Assembly: GCF_000423585.1 (NCBI RefSeq)
Contig: NZ_AUIG01000002.1
Span: forward strand, 124,001 to 188,000
Origin: Salinimicrobium xinjiangense DSM 19287
GTDB lineage: Bacteria; Bacteroidota; Bacteroidia; Flavobacteriales; Flavobacteriaceae
Reading direction: 5' to 3'
DNA length: 64,000 nucleotides
Under the pieces are notes generated by a model, which saw only the letters and a program-made list of their open reading frames with translations, was not told the DNA's origin and did no database searches. This document shows, one piece after another, positions 1 through 8,744 of this stretch (its first letter is position 1; every line of letters begins with the position of its first letter). The translations under genes and the position numbers were made by a program.

Positions 1-73
1 CCGGTTCGACGAAAAATCGGCCACAGAATTCATAAAAACAGCAAAAGTAATTGACCGCATCTATGGAAGATAA
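1..73 (+). CDS. 3' end of an upstream gene (partial)
   Basis: Only the last 23 codons are inside the window. Reading from base 2 the frame stays open to a TAA at 71-73 and ends VIDRIYGR. It stops four bases before the ATG at 78, the spacing of cotranscribed genes, so I read it as the tail of another gene in the sugar-transfer cassette. The fragment is too short to name a family. A carbohydrate-active enzyme is likely from context only. Confidence 0.5.
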   Translation, partial: RFDEKSATEFIKTAKVIDRIYGR

Positions 74-77
74 GAAG

Positions 78-1169
78 ATGAAAGTTTTGATGACTACCGA
101 TACGGTAGGCGGAGTTTGGGTATATTCCCTGGAGCTCTGCAGGGCGCTGGAGCAGTATGACGTACAGGTGCATTTAGTAGCAATGGGAGGCTGGCCTTCC
201 CCTGCCCAACAGGTGGAAGCCGAAAAGATCCCGAATGTTACATTTTACAAGAGCGATTATAAGCTGGAGTGGATGAAAGATCCCTGGGAAGATGTGGAGC
301 AATCCCGTAAATGGATAAACTGCATTTACACTACGGTGCAGCCAGATGTGGTGCACCTCAACAACTACGCGCATGTAGAGGAAGAATGGACCGCTCCGGT
401 GGTCACTGTTTTTCATTCCTGCGTGCAAACCTGGTGGCAGGCCGTGAAAGGAAAAGCCGCCCCAGAGGAGTGGGATCAATATACAAGAATTGTGAAGGAA
501 TCGCTGCAGGCCTCAGATATTGTAGTGGGACCCACGCAGGCAATCCTTGACAAAGCTGCAAAAGCCCATCATTTCACTTCGGAAATAAAAGTGATCCACA
601 ACGGCAGAAGTATCAAAACTTCGGAAGCAAAGCCGAAAGAAGAATTTATCCTGTGTATGGGCAGGATGTGGGACGAAGCAAAGAACTTTCCTCTGCTGTC
701 TAACATAGCTGAAAGGCTTCCATGGCCTGTTTACGTGGCAGGCGAATCTGTTAATCCGGACACCGGAAAGGAGTGCAGTCTCAAAAATGTGAAATTCCTG
801 GGAAGATTATCTCCGGCAGAAGTACAGGACTGGATGCAGCGGGCGAGCATTTTCGTGAGCCCCACCCGTTATGAGCCTTTCGGACTCGCCATTTTAGAGG
901 CCGCAGCAAACGGCTGTGCCCTGGTGCTGAGTGATCTGGAAACGCTTCAGGAATTATGGCAGGATGTTGCCCTATTCTTCAATCCCGAAGATGAAGCTGA
1001 AGCTGAAAAAACAGTGACCAGACTAATTGAAAATCCTGAATTCCTTAAGGAGCTTTCAGAAAAGGCCAGAGAAAGAGCCGGAAAATTTTCCGCAGAAAAA
1101 ATGGGAGCCGCATATCACCGGCTGTACCATGAAATAATGGAAAAAGAACAAAAATTGATGAGTATATGA
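78..1169 (+). CDS. GT4-family glycosyltransferase
   Basis: A GT-B fold retaining glycosyltransferase of family GT4, expected to move a sugar from a nucleotide-sugar donor in the cytoplasm. The N-terminus MKVLMTTDTVGGVW is the usual acceptor-domain start, and the donor-binding C-terminal half carries the EX7E motif in EPFGLAILE (about residues 265-273) after the F-V-S-P-T-R-Y-E stretch. The ATG at 78 is preferred over the TTG at 51 and the ATG at 63, because both of those lie inside the tail of the upstream gene that ends at 73. The stop overlaps the next ATG (ATGA at 1166). No membrane segment or signal peptide is visible. Donor and acceptor cannot be told from the sequence. Confidence 0.9.
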   Translation: MKVLMTTDTVGGVWVYSLELCRALEQYDVQVHLVAMGGWPSPAQQVEAEKIPNVTFYKSDYKLEWMKDPWEDVEQSRKWINCIYTTVQPDVVHLNNYAHVEEEWTAPVVTVFHSCVQTWWQAVKGKAAPEEWDQYTRIVKESLQASDIVVGPTQAILDKAAKAHHFTSEIKVIHNGRSIKTSEAKPKEEFILCMGRMWDEAKNFPLLSNIAERLPWPVYVAGESVNPDTGKECSLKNVKFLGRLSPAEVQDWMQRASIFVSPTRYEPFGLAILEAAANGCALVLSDLETLQELWQDVALFFNPEDEAEAEKTVTRLIENPEFLKELSEKARERAGKFSAEKMGAAYHRLYHEIMEKEQKLMSI

Positions 1170-2302
1170 AAATAGTGATGTTTTACCATTCCCTTTATTC
1201 GGACTGGAACCACGGGAATGCGCATTTTTTACGGGGGATCGTCAAGGAACTTCAAAAACGGGGACATGACGTGGATGTCTATGAACCCGAAGGTGGCTGG
1301 AGCCTTCAGAATCTGCTGAAGGATCACGGGGCCGAGCGGCTGGATGAATTCCGGCAGTATTATCCTTCGCTGAATCCGCAGTTCTACAACCCCGAGAAAA
1401 AACTGAACTATCAAAGTATACTTGGAAAAGCCGACCTGGTGATCGTTCACGAATGGAACGACCCTAAACTCATGGCTGAAATAGGAAAGCAAAAAGAAAG
1501 GTTTGGCTATAAATTAATATTTCACGATACCCATCACCGGGCTGTTTCTGCCGAAGAAGAAATGGCAAAATTCGACCTTTCGAACTTTGATGGCGCCCTT
1601 GTATTTGGGGAGGTGATCAAAAAGATCTATCAGGAGAAAAACTGGGTGAAGAATGTGTGGACCTGGCATGAAGCGGCAGATGCCGAATTTTTCAGTCCGA
1701 ACCGCGATGAAGAAAAGGAAGGTGACCTGGTGTGGATTGGCAACTGGGGTGACGGAGAAAGAAAAGAAGAACTGTTTGAATTTTTGATCAATCCCGTGAA
1801 GGAGCTAGGCATAAAGGCGAAGGTTTACGGCGTTCGTTATCCCGAAAAAGCACAAAAAGCACTTGCCGATGCCGGAATTGAATACGGCGGATGGTTACCA
1901 AACTATAAAGTGCCTGAAGTATTTGCGAAATATAAAGTTACAGTACATGTGCCGCGACGGCCTTATGTTCAAATGTTGCCGGGGATCCCTACTATCCGGC
2001 CCTTTGAAGCCTTATCCTGCGGCATCCCATTGATCTGTTCCCCCTGGAATGATGCAGAAAAATTGTTCTCTCCGGGAGAAGATTATCTCATCGCCAAAGA
2101 TGGAAATGACATGGGGTATAAAATTGCCGAAGTGCTCAAGAGTGCACAACTTGCGCAAAGCCTTTCCAAAAATGGACGAAAGACCATTCTGGAAAAACAT
2201 ACCTGCGCACACAGAGTAGACGAACTGGAGAGCATTCTTAGGGAACTGGGGCTGGAAGAAGAAAAACTTTTCCCAATCCAACCTAAAACTATGGAAGCAT
2301 GA
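1166..2302 (+). CDS. CgeB-like glycosyltransferase 1
   Basis: A 378-residue GT-B glycosyltransferase related to the two genes that follow it. All three open with a hydrophobic strand, a W-N/G-N-G-H/A-A-T/H pattern and a K-x-L-G-H-(D/E)-V motif (here HGNAHFLRGIVKELQKRGHD). The donor site near residue 279 reads RPFEALSCGIP, the place where GT4 enzymes carry EX7E. It is the most diverged of the three paralogues. It overlaps its neighbours by ATGA at both ends, so translation is probably coupled. The substrate is unknown; CgeB-type enzymes are little studied outside Bacillus spores. Confidence 0.8.
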   Translation: MKIVMFYHSLYSDWNHGNAHFLRGIVKELQKRGHDVDVYEPEGGWSLQNLLKDHGAERLDEFRQYYPSLNPQFYNPEKKLNYQSILGKADLVIVHEWNDPKLMAEIGKQKERFGYKLIFHDTHHRAVSAEEEMAKFDLSNFDGALVFGEVIKKIYQEKNWVKNVWTWHEAADAEFFSPNRDEEKEGDLVWIGNWGDGERKEELFEFLINPVKELGIKAKVYGVRYPEKAQKALADAGIEYGGWLPNYKVPEVFAKYKVTVHVPRRPYVQMLPGIPTIRPFEALSCGIPLICSPWNDAEKLFSPGEDYLIAKDGNDMGYKIAEVLKSAQLAQSLSKNGRKTILEKHTCAHRVDELESILRELGLEEEKLFPIQPKTMEA

Positions 2303-3402
2303 AAAAGAACCTGAAAATCGCCTTTTTTGGATCCAGTATAGTTTCGGCTTACTGGAATGGTGCTGCCACCTACTACCGCGGAATTGTAAAGGCGCTCTAT
2401 AAAATGGGGCACGAAGTAACCTTTTACGAACCTGATATTTACGAACGTCAAAAACACCGGGACATAGAAGATCCCGAATGGTGCACGGTTAAAGTGTATC
2501 CTGAAGATCAGGTGACATTGAGAGCACTTCTTAGAGAAGCTTCGGAAGCCGATGTGATCATCAAAGCCAGTGGTGTGGGTGCTTTCGACGAGTTCCTTGA
2601 AGATGCCGTGGTACAGCTGAAGAAAGATGACAACCTCATCATTTTCTGGGATGTTGACGCGCCGGCTACTCTTGACAGGATTGAAAATCATCCTTCAGAT
2701 CCTTTTAATGCCCTTGTTCCAAAGTATGACTTCATACTCACCTATGGCGGCGGTCAACCCGTTATAGATGCCTACGAGCGTAACGGGGCAAAAAGATGTA
2801 TCCCGATCTATAATGCCTTAGATACAGACACTCATTTTCCTGTTGAACCTCAGGAAAAATTTGAAGGCACTCTGGCCTTTTTGGGAAACCGCCTGCCCGA
2901 TCGTGAAAAGCGGGTGGAAGAGTTCTTCATCAAGCCTGCAGAAAACCTTCCGGATGAGAAATTCATCCTTGGCGGCAGCGGCTGGGGAGATAAACCGATG
3001 CCGGAGAATATTGAATACGTAGGTCACGTCTACACCAAAGACCATAACGCCTTTAACTGCACGCCTAAGGCGGTTTTGAACATAAGTCGTGACAGTATGG
3101 CCAAATACGGCTTCTCCCCTGCTACAAGGGTCTTTGAAGCCGCCGGTGCGGGTGCCTGTTTGATCACCGACTACTGGAAAGGCATAGAAACCTTCTTCGA
3201 ACCGGGTAAAGAGATCCTGGTAGCCAAAGACGGAAAGGAAGTTCAGGAAATTCTAACCGATCTGACTCCTGAAAAAGCTAAAGAAATAGGCGATGCTGCT
3301 TATAAAAAGGTACTTGCAGAACACACTTACAACCACAGGGCAGAGCTGCTGGAATCGGTCATTTCCGAAAAACTTGAAACTGAAGATAAACCCATTGAAT
3401 AA
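2299..3402 (+). CDS. CgeB-like glycosyltransferase 2
   Basis: A 367-residue soluble GT-B enzyme of the CgeB / Glyco_trans_1_2 type. The N-terminal half holds WNGAATYYRGIVKAL and KHRDIEDPEW, which align by eye with WGNGHATTYRALLKEL and PHRDIPAPDF in the next gene. The C-terminal donor site is RVFEAAGAGACLITDYW (from about residue 276), followed by F-F-E-P-G-K-E. The start overlaps the preceding stop by four bases. The similarity to the next gene indicates tandem duplication followed by specialisation, so the two probably add different sugars or act at successive positions of one glycan. Confidence 0.82.
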   Translation: MKKNLKIAFFGSSIVSAYWNGAATYYRGIVKALYKMGHEVTFYEPDIYERQKHRDIEDPEWCTVKVYPEDQVTLRALLREASEADVIIKASGVGAFDEFLEDAVVQLKKDDNLIIFWDVDAPATLDRIENHPSDPFNALVPKYDFILTYGGGQPVIDAYERNGAKRCIPIYNALDTDTHFPVEPQEKFEGTLAFLGNRLPDREKRVEEFFIKPAENLPDEKFILGGSGWGDKPMPENIEYVGHVYTKDHNAFNCTPKAVLNISRDSMAKYGFSPATRVFEAAGAGACLITDYWKGIETFFEPGKEILVAKDGKEVQEILTDLTPEKAKEIGDAAYKKVLAEHTYNHRAELLESVISEKLETEDKPIE

Positions 3403-3414
3403 AAACAGTAGCTC

Positions 3415-4491
3415 ATGAAATTTGTGATCATAGGACTTTCGGTAACATCCTCCTGGGGGAACGGCCACGCAACCACCTACAGAGCACTTCTTAAAGAACT
3501 CAAGGCGCTTGGTCATGACATCCTGTTCCTGGAGAAAGATGTGCCCTGGTATTCTCCGCACCGTGATATACCTGCACCCGATTTCTGCACACTGGGTCTT
3601 TACAAGACCAATGAGGAACTCAAAGCAGATTATGCAAAACAGGTAGCCGAAGCAGATGTGGTAATTGTCGGCTCTTATGTGCAGCAAGGAGTGGAAGTAG
3701 GCAATTGGGCAATTGAAACTGCCACAGGCGTCACTGCCTTTTACGACATTGATACTCCGGTCACTTTGGCAAAACTGGAGCGGGAAGATTACGAATATCT
3801 TGACCCTGATATCATCTCAAAATATGACCTGTATCTATCATTTTCGGGAGGTCCCATTTTAAAGAATCTCGAGGAACATTATGGTTCTCCTATGGCCAGA
3901 GCTCTCTATTGCTCTGTTGATCCCGACCTCTATTTTCCTGAAGACCGGGAAAAGCAATGGAAGCTGGGATATCTGGGAACTTACAGCGATGACCGCCAAC
4001 CTACGGTAGAAGAATTGCTGAATAAACCCGCAGCTCAATTCCCTTCCGAAAAATTTGTAGTTGCAGGTCCGCAGTATCCCGAAAACTACAACTGGTCAAA
4101 GAACGTGGAGCGTATCAATCACCTTCCTCCCGCAGAACACAGAAATTTTTATAACTCCCAGGAGTTCACATTAAATGTTACCCGACAGGACATGATCAAA
4201 GCCGGTTATTCTCCAAGTGTTCGGCTTTTTGAGGCCGCCGCCTGCGGCGTGCCGATCATTTCAGATTACTGGGATGGAATCCACAGCATTTTTGAACAGA
4301 GAACAGAGATCTTAATTGCCAGAAGCAGTAATGAAGTAGAAGAATATTTCAGAAATATCCCGGAAGAAGAAAGAAGGCAGATCGGGCAAAATGCACGGCA
4401 AAAAGTCCTGAAATCTCACACGGCGAAAGCAAGAGCAAAGGAATTAGTGAATTACGTAAAAGAAGTGCGTCAGCCTTCAGAAAAAATATAG
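3415..4491 (+). CDS. CgeB-like glycosyltransferase 3
   Basis: A 358-residue paralogue of the preceding gene with the same architecture: WGNGHATTYRALLKEL near the N-terminus, a W-Y-S-P-H-R-D-I segment, and the donor-site motif RLFEAAACGVPIISDYW (about residues 269-285). The gap to the upstream stop is 12 bases and to the next gene 2 bases, so the gene lies inside one operon. There is no signal peptide or membrane helix, so action on a cytoplasmic or lipid-linked acceptor at the inner face of the membrane is expected. The glycan product is unknown. Confidence 0.82.
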   Translation: MKFVIIGLSVTSSWGNGHATTYRALLKELKALGHDILFLEKDVPWYSPHRDIPAPDFCTLGLYKTNEELKADYAKQVAEADVVIVGSYVQQGVEVGNWAIETATGVTAFYDIDTPVTLAKLEREDYEYLDPDIISKYDLYLSFSGGPILKNLEEHYGSPMARALYCSVDPDLYFPEDREKQWKLGYLGTYSDDRQPTVEELLNKPAAQFPSEKFVVAGPQYPENYNWSKNVERINHLPPAEHRNFYNSQEFTLNVTRQDMIKAGYSPSVRLFEAAACGVPIISDYWDGIHSIFEQRTEILIARSSNEVEEYFRNIPEEERRQIGQNARQKVLKSHTAKARAKELVNYVKEVRQPSEKI

Positions 4492-4493
4492 AT

Positions 4494-5291
4494 ATGTCCA
4501 CCAAATCAGAAATCAAACAACTCGCTCCCTGGTTTCACAATATCCATCTCCCCGACGGAAGCAGCACAGCACCCGATCATTTTTTGGGCGATTTCCCAAA
4601 ATTCAAATGGGATAAAATAAAAAATTCAATTCCGGAGGATCTGGAAGGCTGGAAAGTCCTTGACATTGGCTGCAATGCCGGATTCTATTCTATAGAATTA
4701 GCGAAGCGAGGAGCAGAGGTACTTGCTATTGATCTTGATGAGCATTATCTGACGCAGGCCCAATGGACAGCTCAACAGTTTGGACTTGACGACAAGATAA
4801 GATTCCAGCAAATGCAGGTATATGACCTGGCACACATTGAGGAAGAATTCGATCTCGTTTGGTTCATGGGAGTATTTTATCACCTGCGATATCCTATGCT
4901 CGCAATGGACATAGTGTCTCAAAAAGTAAAAAAATTGATGGTCTTTCAAACTCTTTCTCTTCCGGGGCAGGATGAGATGAGCATCCCGGAAGATGTGGAA
5001 TTCCACAAGCGCGAGATCATGCAGGAAACCGCCTGGCCAAAAATGGCATTTATCGAAAACAAACTGGCGGGAGATCCAACCAACTGGTGGGCACCAAACC
5101 ACCAGGGAATTCTTTCTATGCTTCGCAGCTGCGGACTCAAAGTAACCGCAATGCCCGAAGATGAAACATACGTCGCCGAAAAAGATCCGGAGCTTTATAC
5201 CAGCGTCAACACCTGGAATTATTCAGAATATCTCGCCGCAGTAGGAAAAGACTGGAAAGAAGAGGTTGACAAAAAAACCCGCAAAGGTTAG
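4494..5291 (+). CDS. SAM-dependent methyltransferase of the glycosyltransferase cassette
   Basis: A class I methyltransferase of 265 residues. Motif I is VLDIGCNAGFYSIELAKRG (about residues 55-73), followed by an acidic ribose-binding strand (VLAIDLDEHYL) and FDLVWFMGVFYHLRYP. The N-terminal part (W-F-H-N-I-H-L-P-D-G, then FPKFKWDKIKNSIP) resembles the CmoB-like tRNA methyltransferase family, but proteins of this length beside CgeB-like glycosyltransferases belong, as far as I recall, to the TIGR04290 (Rta_06860) group of glycan-cluster methyltransferases. It begins two bases after the last glycosyltransferase and ends the operon. It probably methylates a sugar made or transferred by the four upstream enzymes. 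Confidence 0.75.
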   Translation: MSTKSEIKQLAPWFHNIHLPDGSSTAPDHFLGDFPKFKWDKIKNSIPEDLEGWKVLDIGCNAGFYSIELAKRGAEVLAIDLDEHYLTQAQWTAQQFGLDDKIRFQQMQVYDLAHIEEEFDLVWFMGVFYHLRYPMLAMDIVSQKVKKLMVFQTLSLPGQDEMSIPEDVEFHKREIMQETAWPKMAFIENKLAGDPTNWWAPNHQGILSMLRSCGLKVTAMPEDETYVAEKDPELYTSVNTWNYSEYLAAVGKDWKEEVDKKTRKG

Positions 5292-5292
5292 A

Positions 5293-5365
5293 GACGCGAT
5301 TTATCGCGTGTCAGGCGCAATTCGATATAATAATAGAGGCGCGATTAATCGCGCCTCTATTATTA
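5293..5365. repeat. Tandem palindromes (REP-like), one perfect over 38 bp
   Basis: Two palindromes built on the same core follow the methyltransferase stop. The first (5293-5312) has arms ACGCGAT and ATCGCGT. The second (5328-5365) is a perfect 38-bp palindrome centred on GCGCGATTAATCGCGC with outer arms AATAATAGAG and CTCTATTATT. Similar GCGATTAATCGC elements are, to my knowledge, dispersed in flavobacterial intergenic gaps. The position between convergent genes fits a bidirectional transcript end, although no T-run follows. Confidence 0.8.
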
Positions 5366-5370
5366 ACAAA

Positions 5371-5399
5371 ACCTACAAGGTTTTGAAAATCTCGCAGGT
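5371..5399. repeat. Imperfect inverted repeat next to the REP-like palindromes
   Basis: Arms ACCTACAAGGTTTT (5371-5384) and AAAATCTCGCAGGT (5386-5399) pair at 11 of 14 positions around one base. It stops just before the stop codon of the peptidase gene at 5403. It appears to be a decayed copy of a different palindrome family from the one at 5293. Confidence 0.6.
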
Positions 5400-5402
5400 C
5401 GA

Positions 5403-7568
5403 TTATTCTCTCACAGGTTCAATAGCAAAATTTTCAGGTGGTGTAGCCCTTAACAGGTGTTGAACAAAATAATCCCAGCGGCGACGCATCATATAATAGG
5501 AATCTTCTCCAAATCCATGGCGGGCGTTGGGAAAAATGATCAGGTCAAAATCTTTATTAGCTTTAATCAAGGCGTCAACTACTAAGTACGTGTTATAAGG
5601 CGGTACATTATCATCTAGTCCGCCGTGGGCGAGCAGGAGCTTTCCTTTCAGATTTTCTGCATACAACTGGTTAGCCTGCTTGTCGTAGTTATCCACTCCT
5701 TCCGGTCCCATGGTCATCAAACCTATATATCTTTCTCCCCAGTCATCTTCATAATTGCGGTTGTCATGATTTCCCGATTCTGCAATCCCGACTGAATAGA
5801 ATTCTCCATGCCTGAACATAGCCGCAGCTGCTGCAAATCCGCCTCCTGAGTGTCCCCAGATCCCCACCTTTTCAGCGTCGATGTAAGGATATTTATCGGC
5901 CAGCTGGCGAATGCCTGCTTTTTGATCCTCTAATGTATTACCCGAAATATCTCCGTAACAAGCATCGTGAAATGCTTTTGAGCGGCCGGGATTACAGGAG
6001 CCGTCGATAAGAATTACAATGAATCCAAGCTCGGCTAAAGCCTGATGATCTCTTCGTGCCGCCGAGAAATTACGGCTCCCTACACTTCCTCCCTGTGGGC
6101 CGGGATAAACATAGTTCACCACCGGGTAATTCTTGTTCTCATCCAAACGTGTCGGCGTAAACATGAGACCTTTAAGATCCCATTGACCATCTGCCGATTT
6201 CACTGTAATTGATTCCGGCGCCTTCCAGCCGGTGGCTTTAAGTCTTGAAATATCTGCCTTCTCTAAAATGGCAATTTTTCTCCCATTATTATTTCGAAGA
6301 ACGGCCACCGGCGGAGTGGTGGGAGTAGAATAACTGTCCACGAAATATTGATGATCTGGCGAAAAATAGATATTGTGGTTAGCATTTTCAGGAGTAAGAA
6401 CCTTTAAATTCTTTCCACTGAAATCTGCTTTGTATAAATGTGAAAAATAGGGGTCTCTACTTCTTTCCATTCCGTTGGCTTGAAAGTATAAGACTCTGTT
6501 CTTTTCATCCACATGAACAAGTTCGGTGACCACAAAATCTCCTTGTGTTATCTGATGCTTCAGTTTACCTGAGTTCAGATCATACAAGTACAAATGGCCC
6601 CAGCCATCTCTCTCGGAATACCAAATGATCTCATTACTCTTTGGTAAATACCTCCAGTTGATACTTCCCTGCCCCGATTCATACTGAGTTTCAACAACTT
6701 CTTCAAATACTTCTCTCACTTCTCCTGTTTTTGCATCAGCAATTCGAAGCTTTGCCTCCTTATGATCTCTTGAAGTTGAAACAAAAGCGAGCTTTGTGGC
6801 ATCTTCATTCCAGTAATTATCGTCAAATGCTCCGCTACAGGAAATGTCATCGCATAAAGTTCCGCGACGGGGATCGGCTTCTACCTGCAATTCGATGATT
6901 TTTGGCTCATCTACCTCTACGATCACCCGATGGATCTGGATCACTTTTTCATCTTCGGGCAGTGGATATTTCCATTTTTGCAATTTTGGGGCTCCTACTT
7001 TCGTTTCCACCAAATACATATCGCTTATATGCCTCTGATCCTGTTTGAAAGTAGCCAATTTTTTGGAATCGGGAGACCAGAGGACGATCGGCCGATCGCT
7101 CTTTCTCCAGCCTGCGTTATCTGTGGCGTAGCCAAAATTTTCCTCTCCATCTGTGGTGAGTTGTATTTCTTCCCCTGTTTCCAAATTCCGCAGCCAGAGG
7201 TTCCAGTCTTTGATGTACACCACCTTCTTTCTATCGGGAGAAAGTATTTCGTTGCGGGAGACATCCGGAGATTTTTTTTGCTGACTTTTCTTTGGAAGTA
7301 TTTCAGCCAAAGAAGAGCCTGTCCTTTTCTGACCGGTTCCAGGGTATACTAAAACATATTCTGTCCCGCCGGGAGTATTTATCCGATACCAAAATTGCCC
7401 GTCTTCAAGCCATGTGGGGCGAATATTAGCCCTATCTACCAGGCCGTTGGTATTGAAACTTAAGAAATTAGTGGCGCGTTCATAATCTTCAGCAGTGATT
7501 TGCTCCTGAGCCTGTGCTGAAGAACAAATGAAGAGAAGTAGCAAAACGGGAAATGTTATTCTTTTCAT
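5403..7568 (-). CDS. S9 family prolyl dipeptidyl peptidase (DPP IV-like), secreted
   Basis: A 721-residue serine peptidase of clan SC, family S9, that removes N-terminal dipeptides, typically after Pro or Ala. The ATG at 7568 gives a clean signal peptide (MKRITFPVLLLLFICSSAQAQ); the open frame extends 27 codons further upstream without a better start. An N-terminal DPP IV beta-propeller is followed by an alpha/beta hydrolase domain with the nucleophile in GHSGGGFAAA (near residue 572), the acid in GGLDDNVPP (near 649) and the histidine in NARHGFGE (near 681). It should act in the periplasm or at the surface on imported peptides. It is transcribed alone, convergent with the glycosyltransferase operon and divergent from lplA. 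Confidence 0.93.
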   Translation of the reverse strand: MKRITFPVLLLLFICSSAQAQEQITAEDYERATNFLSFNTNGLVDRANIRPTWLEDGQFWYRINTPGGTEYVLVYPGTGQKRTGSSLAEILPKKSQQKKSPDVSRNEILSPDRKKVVYIKDWNLWLRNLETGEEIQLTTDGEENFGYATDNAGWRKSDRPIVLWSPDSKKLATFKQDQRHISDMYLVETKVGAPKLQKWKYPLPEDEKVIQIHRVIVEVDEPKIIELQVEADPRRGTLCDDISCSGAFDDNYWNEDATKLAFVSTSRDHKEAKLRIADAKTGEVREVFEEVVETQYESGQGSINWRYLPKSNEIIWYSERDGWGHLYLYDLNSGKLKHQITQGDFVVTELVHVDEKNRVLYFQANGMERSRDPYFSHLYKADFSGKNLKVLTPENANHNIYFSPDHQYFVDSYSTPTTPPVAVLRNNNGRKIAILEKADISRLKATGWKAPESITVKSADGQWDLKGLMFTPTRLDENKNYPVVNYVYPGPQGGSVGSRNFSAARRDHQALAELGFIVILIDGSCNPGRSKAFHDACYGDISGNTLEDQKAGIRQLADKYPYIDAEKVGIWGHSGGGFAAAAAMFRHGEFYSVGIAESGNHDNRNYEDDWGERYIGLMTMGPEGVDNYDKQANQLYAENLKGKLLLAHGGLDDNVPPYNTYLVVDALIKANKDFDLIIFPNARHGFGEDSYYMMRRRWDYFVQHLLRATPPENFAIEPVRE

Positions 7569-7685
7569 GAAGTGGGGAATTAAGTTTACTTCAGTTAAAA
7601 TAATAAAGTTGACAAGATACATCAAAGATCTGTTTCCTAAGAAAATCAAATAATTTTGCTCGAAAAGATCAATTATTAATGCTCT

Positions 7686-7720
7686 TTTGGGAACTTTCCG
7701 TGTCTGCTTTCTTATTTTTG
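7686..7720 (+). promoter_or_regulatory. Bacteroidetes-type promoter of the lipoate ligase gene
   Basis: A -33 box TTTG (7686-7689), a 23-base spacer and an exact -7 box TATTTTTG (7713-7720, consensus TAnnTTTG) end 18 bases before the lplA ATG. This predicts a leader of roughly a dozen bases. Confidence 0.65.
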
Positions 7721-7738
7721 AAAGAATAAACCGATATC

Positions 7739-8719
7739 ATGCTGTGCATCAAACATCATTCGACAGACGCCTATTTCAATATTGCAACAGATGAGTATAT
7801 CTTCAAACATTTAAAAGAAGATTGTTTTATGCTGTGGCGCAATGACAATGCGATCATTGTAGGAAAACACCAGAATACACTGGCTGAGATCAACCACGAA
7901 TATGTGAAGGAACGTGGGATTAAAGTGGTGCGCAGGCTTTCGGGTGGCGGGGCGGTTTACCACGACCTGGGCAACCTTAATTTTTCCTTTACCCGCACCG
8001 GGGACAGCTACGAGATGATCGACTTTGAACGGTACACCAAACCCATTATTGAAGTTCTGAAACAGCTAGGTGTCAATGCGAAATTCGAGGGCCGGAATGA
8101 TCTGACCATTGATGGAAAGAAATTTTCTGGTAATGCTGAGCATGTTTTTAAAAACAAAATACTGCATCACGGCACATTACTTTTCTCTTCAGAAATGAAG
8201 GATATTAGCGGCGCTTTAAAGATCAATCCGCTTAAGTATAAAGACCGGGGAGTGAAATCTGTTCCCAACAGGGTTACGAACATAAGTGATCATCTTCCGG
8301 AGAAAATCACCCTCGATGAATTCACAGATAAGATCATGGATTATATCACCTCTACTTTCCCCGATGCCCGCAAATATGAATTCACAGAGGAAGATCTTGC
8401 GGCCATTCAGAAGATCCGGGATGAAAAATACAGCACCTGGGAATGGAATTTCGGATATTCTCCAGATTATGATTTTACACAAGGGGCCCGCACTCCGGGG
8501 GGAACTGTCGAGATGAACATGAATGTTTCCAATGGCGTAATTCAGGAGGTAAAGATCACAGGAGACTTTTTCCATATTAGAGACATAGCGCCCATTGAAG
8601 AAGCACTGGAAAATACCAAACATGAAGAAAAAGAGATCAGAAAGATTTTAAGCCGGTTCAATTTAAATGAATATTTTAACAAGATCACAGAAGACGACCT
8701 GATAGCTATTATGTTCTAA
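7739..8719 (+). CDS. lplA: Lipoate-protein ligase A
   Basis: Activates lipoate with ATP to lipoyl-AMP and transfers it to the lipoyl lysine of 2-oxoacid dehydrogenase E2 and GcvH proteins in the cytoplasm. The substrate-binding loop RRLSGGGAVYHDLGNLNFSF (about residues 64-83) and the conserved lysine segment DRGVKSVPNRVTNI (near 170) are intact. At 326 residues it has both the catalytic domain and the small C-terminal accessory domain (from about 235) found in E. coli LplA. It is preceded by a good promoter and followed 25 bases later by an unrelated membrane protein gene. Confidence 0.95.
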   Translation: MLCIKHHSTDAYFNIATDEYIFKHLKEDCFMLWRNDNAIIVGKHQNTLAEINHEYVKERGIKVVRRLSGGGAVYHDLGNLNFSFTRTGDSYEMIDFERYTKPIIEVLKQLGVNAKFEGRNDLTIDGKKFSGNAEHVFKNKILHHGTLLFSSEMKDISGALKINPLKYKDRGVKSVPNRVTNISDHLPEKITLDEFTDKIMDYITSTFPDARKYEFTEEDLAAIQKIRDEKYSTWEWNFGYSPDYDFTQGARTPGGTVEMNMNVSNGVIQEVKITGDFFHIRDIAPIEEALENTKHEEKEIRKILSRFNLNEYFNKITEDDLIAIMF

Positions 8720-8744
8720 AGCTTATACAACCTAAAAATTATAA

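Noticed and set aside
2083-2691. 202-codon open frame antisense to two glycosyltransferase genes
   Set aside because: It spans the ATGA junction of two genuine genes and its product resembles nothing; an artefact of base composition.
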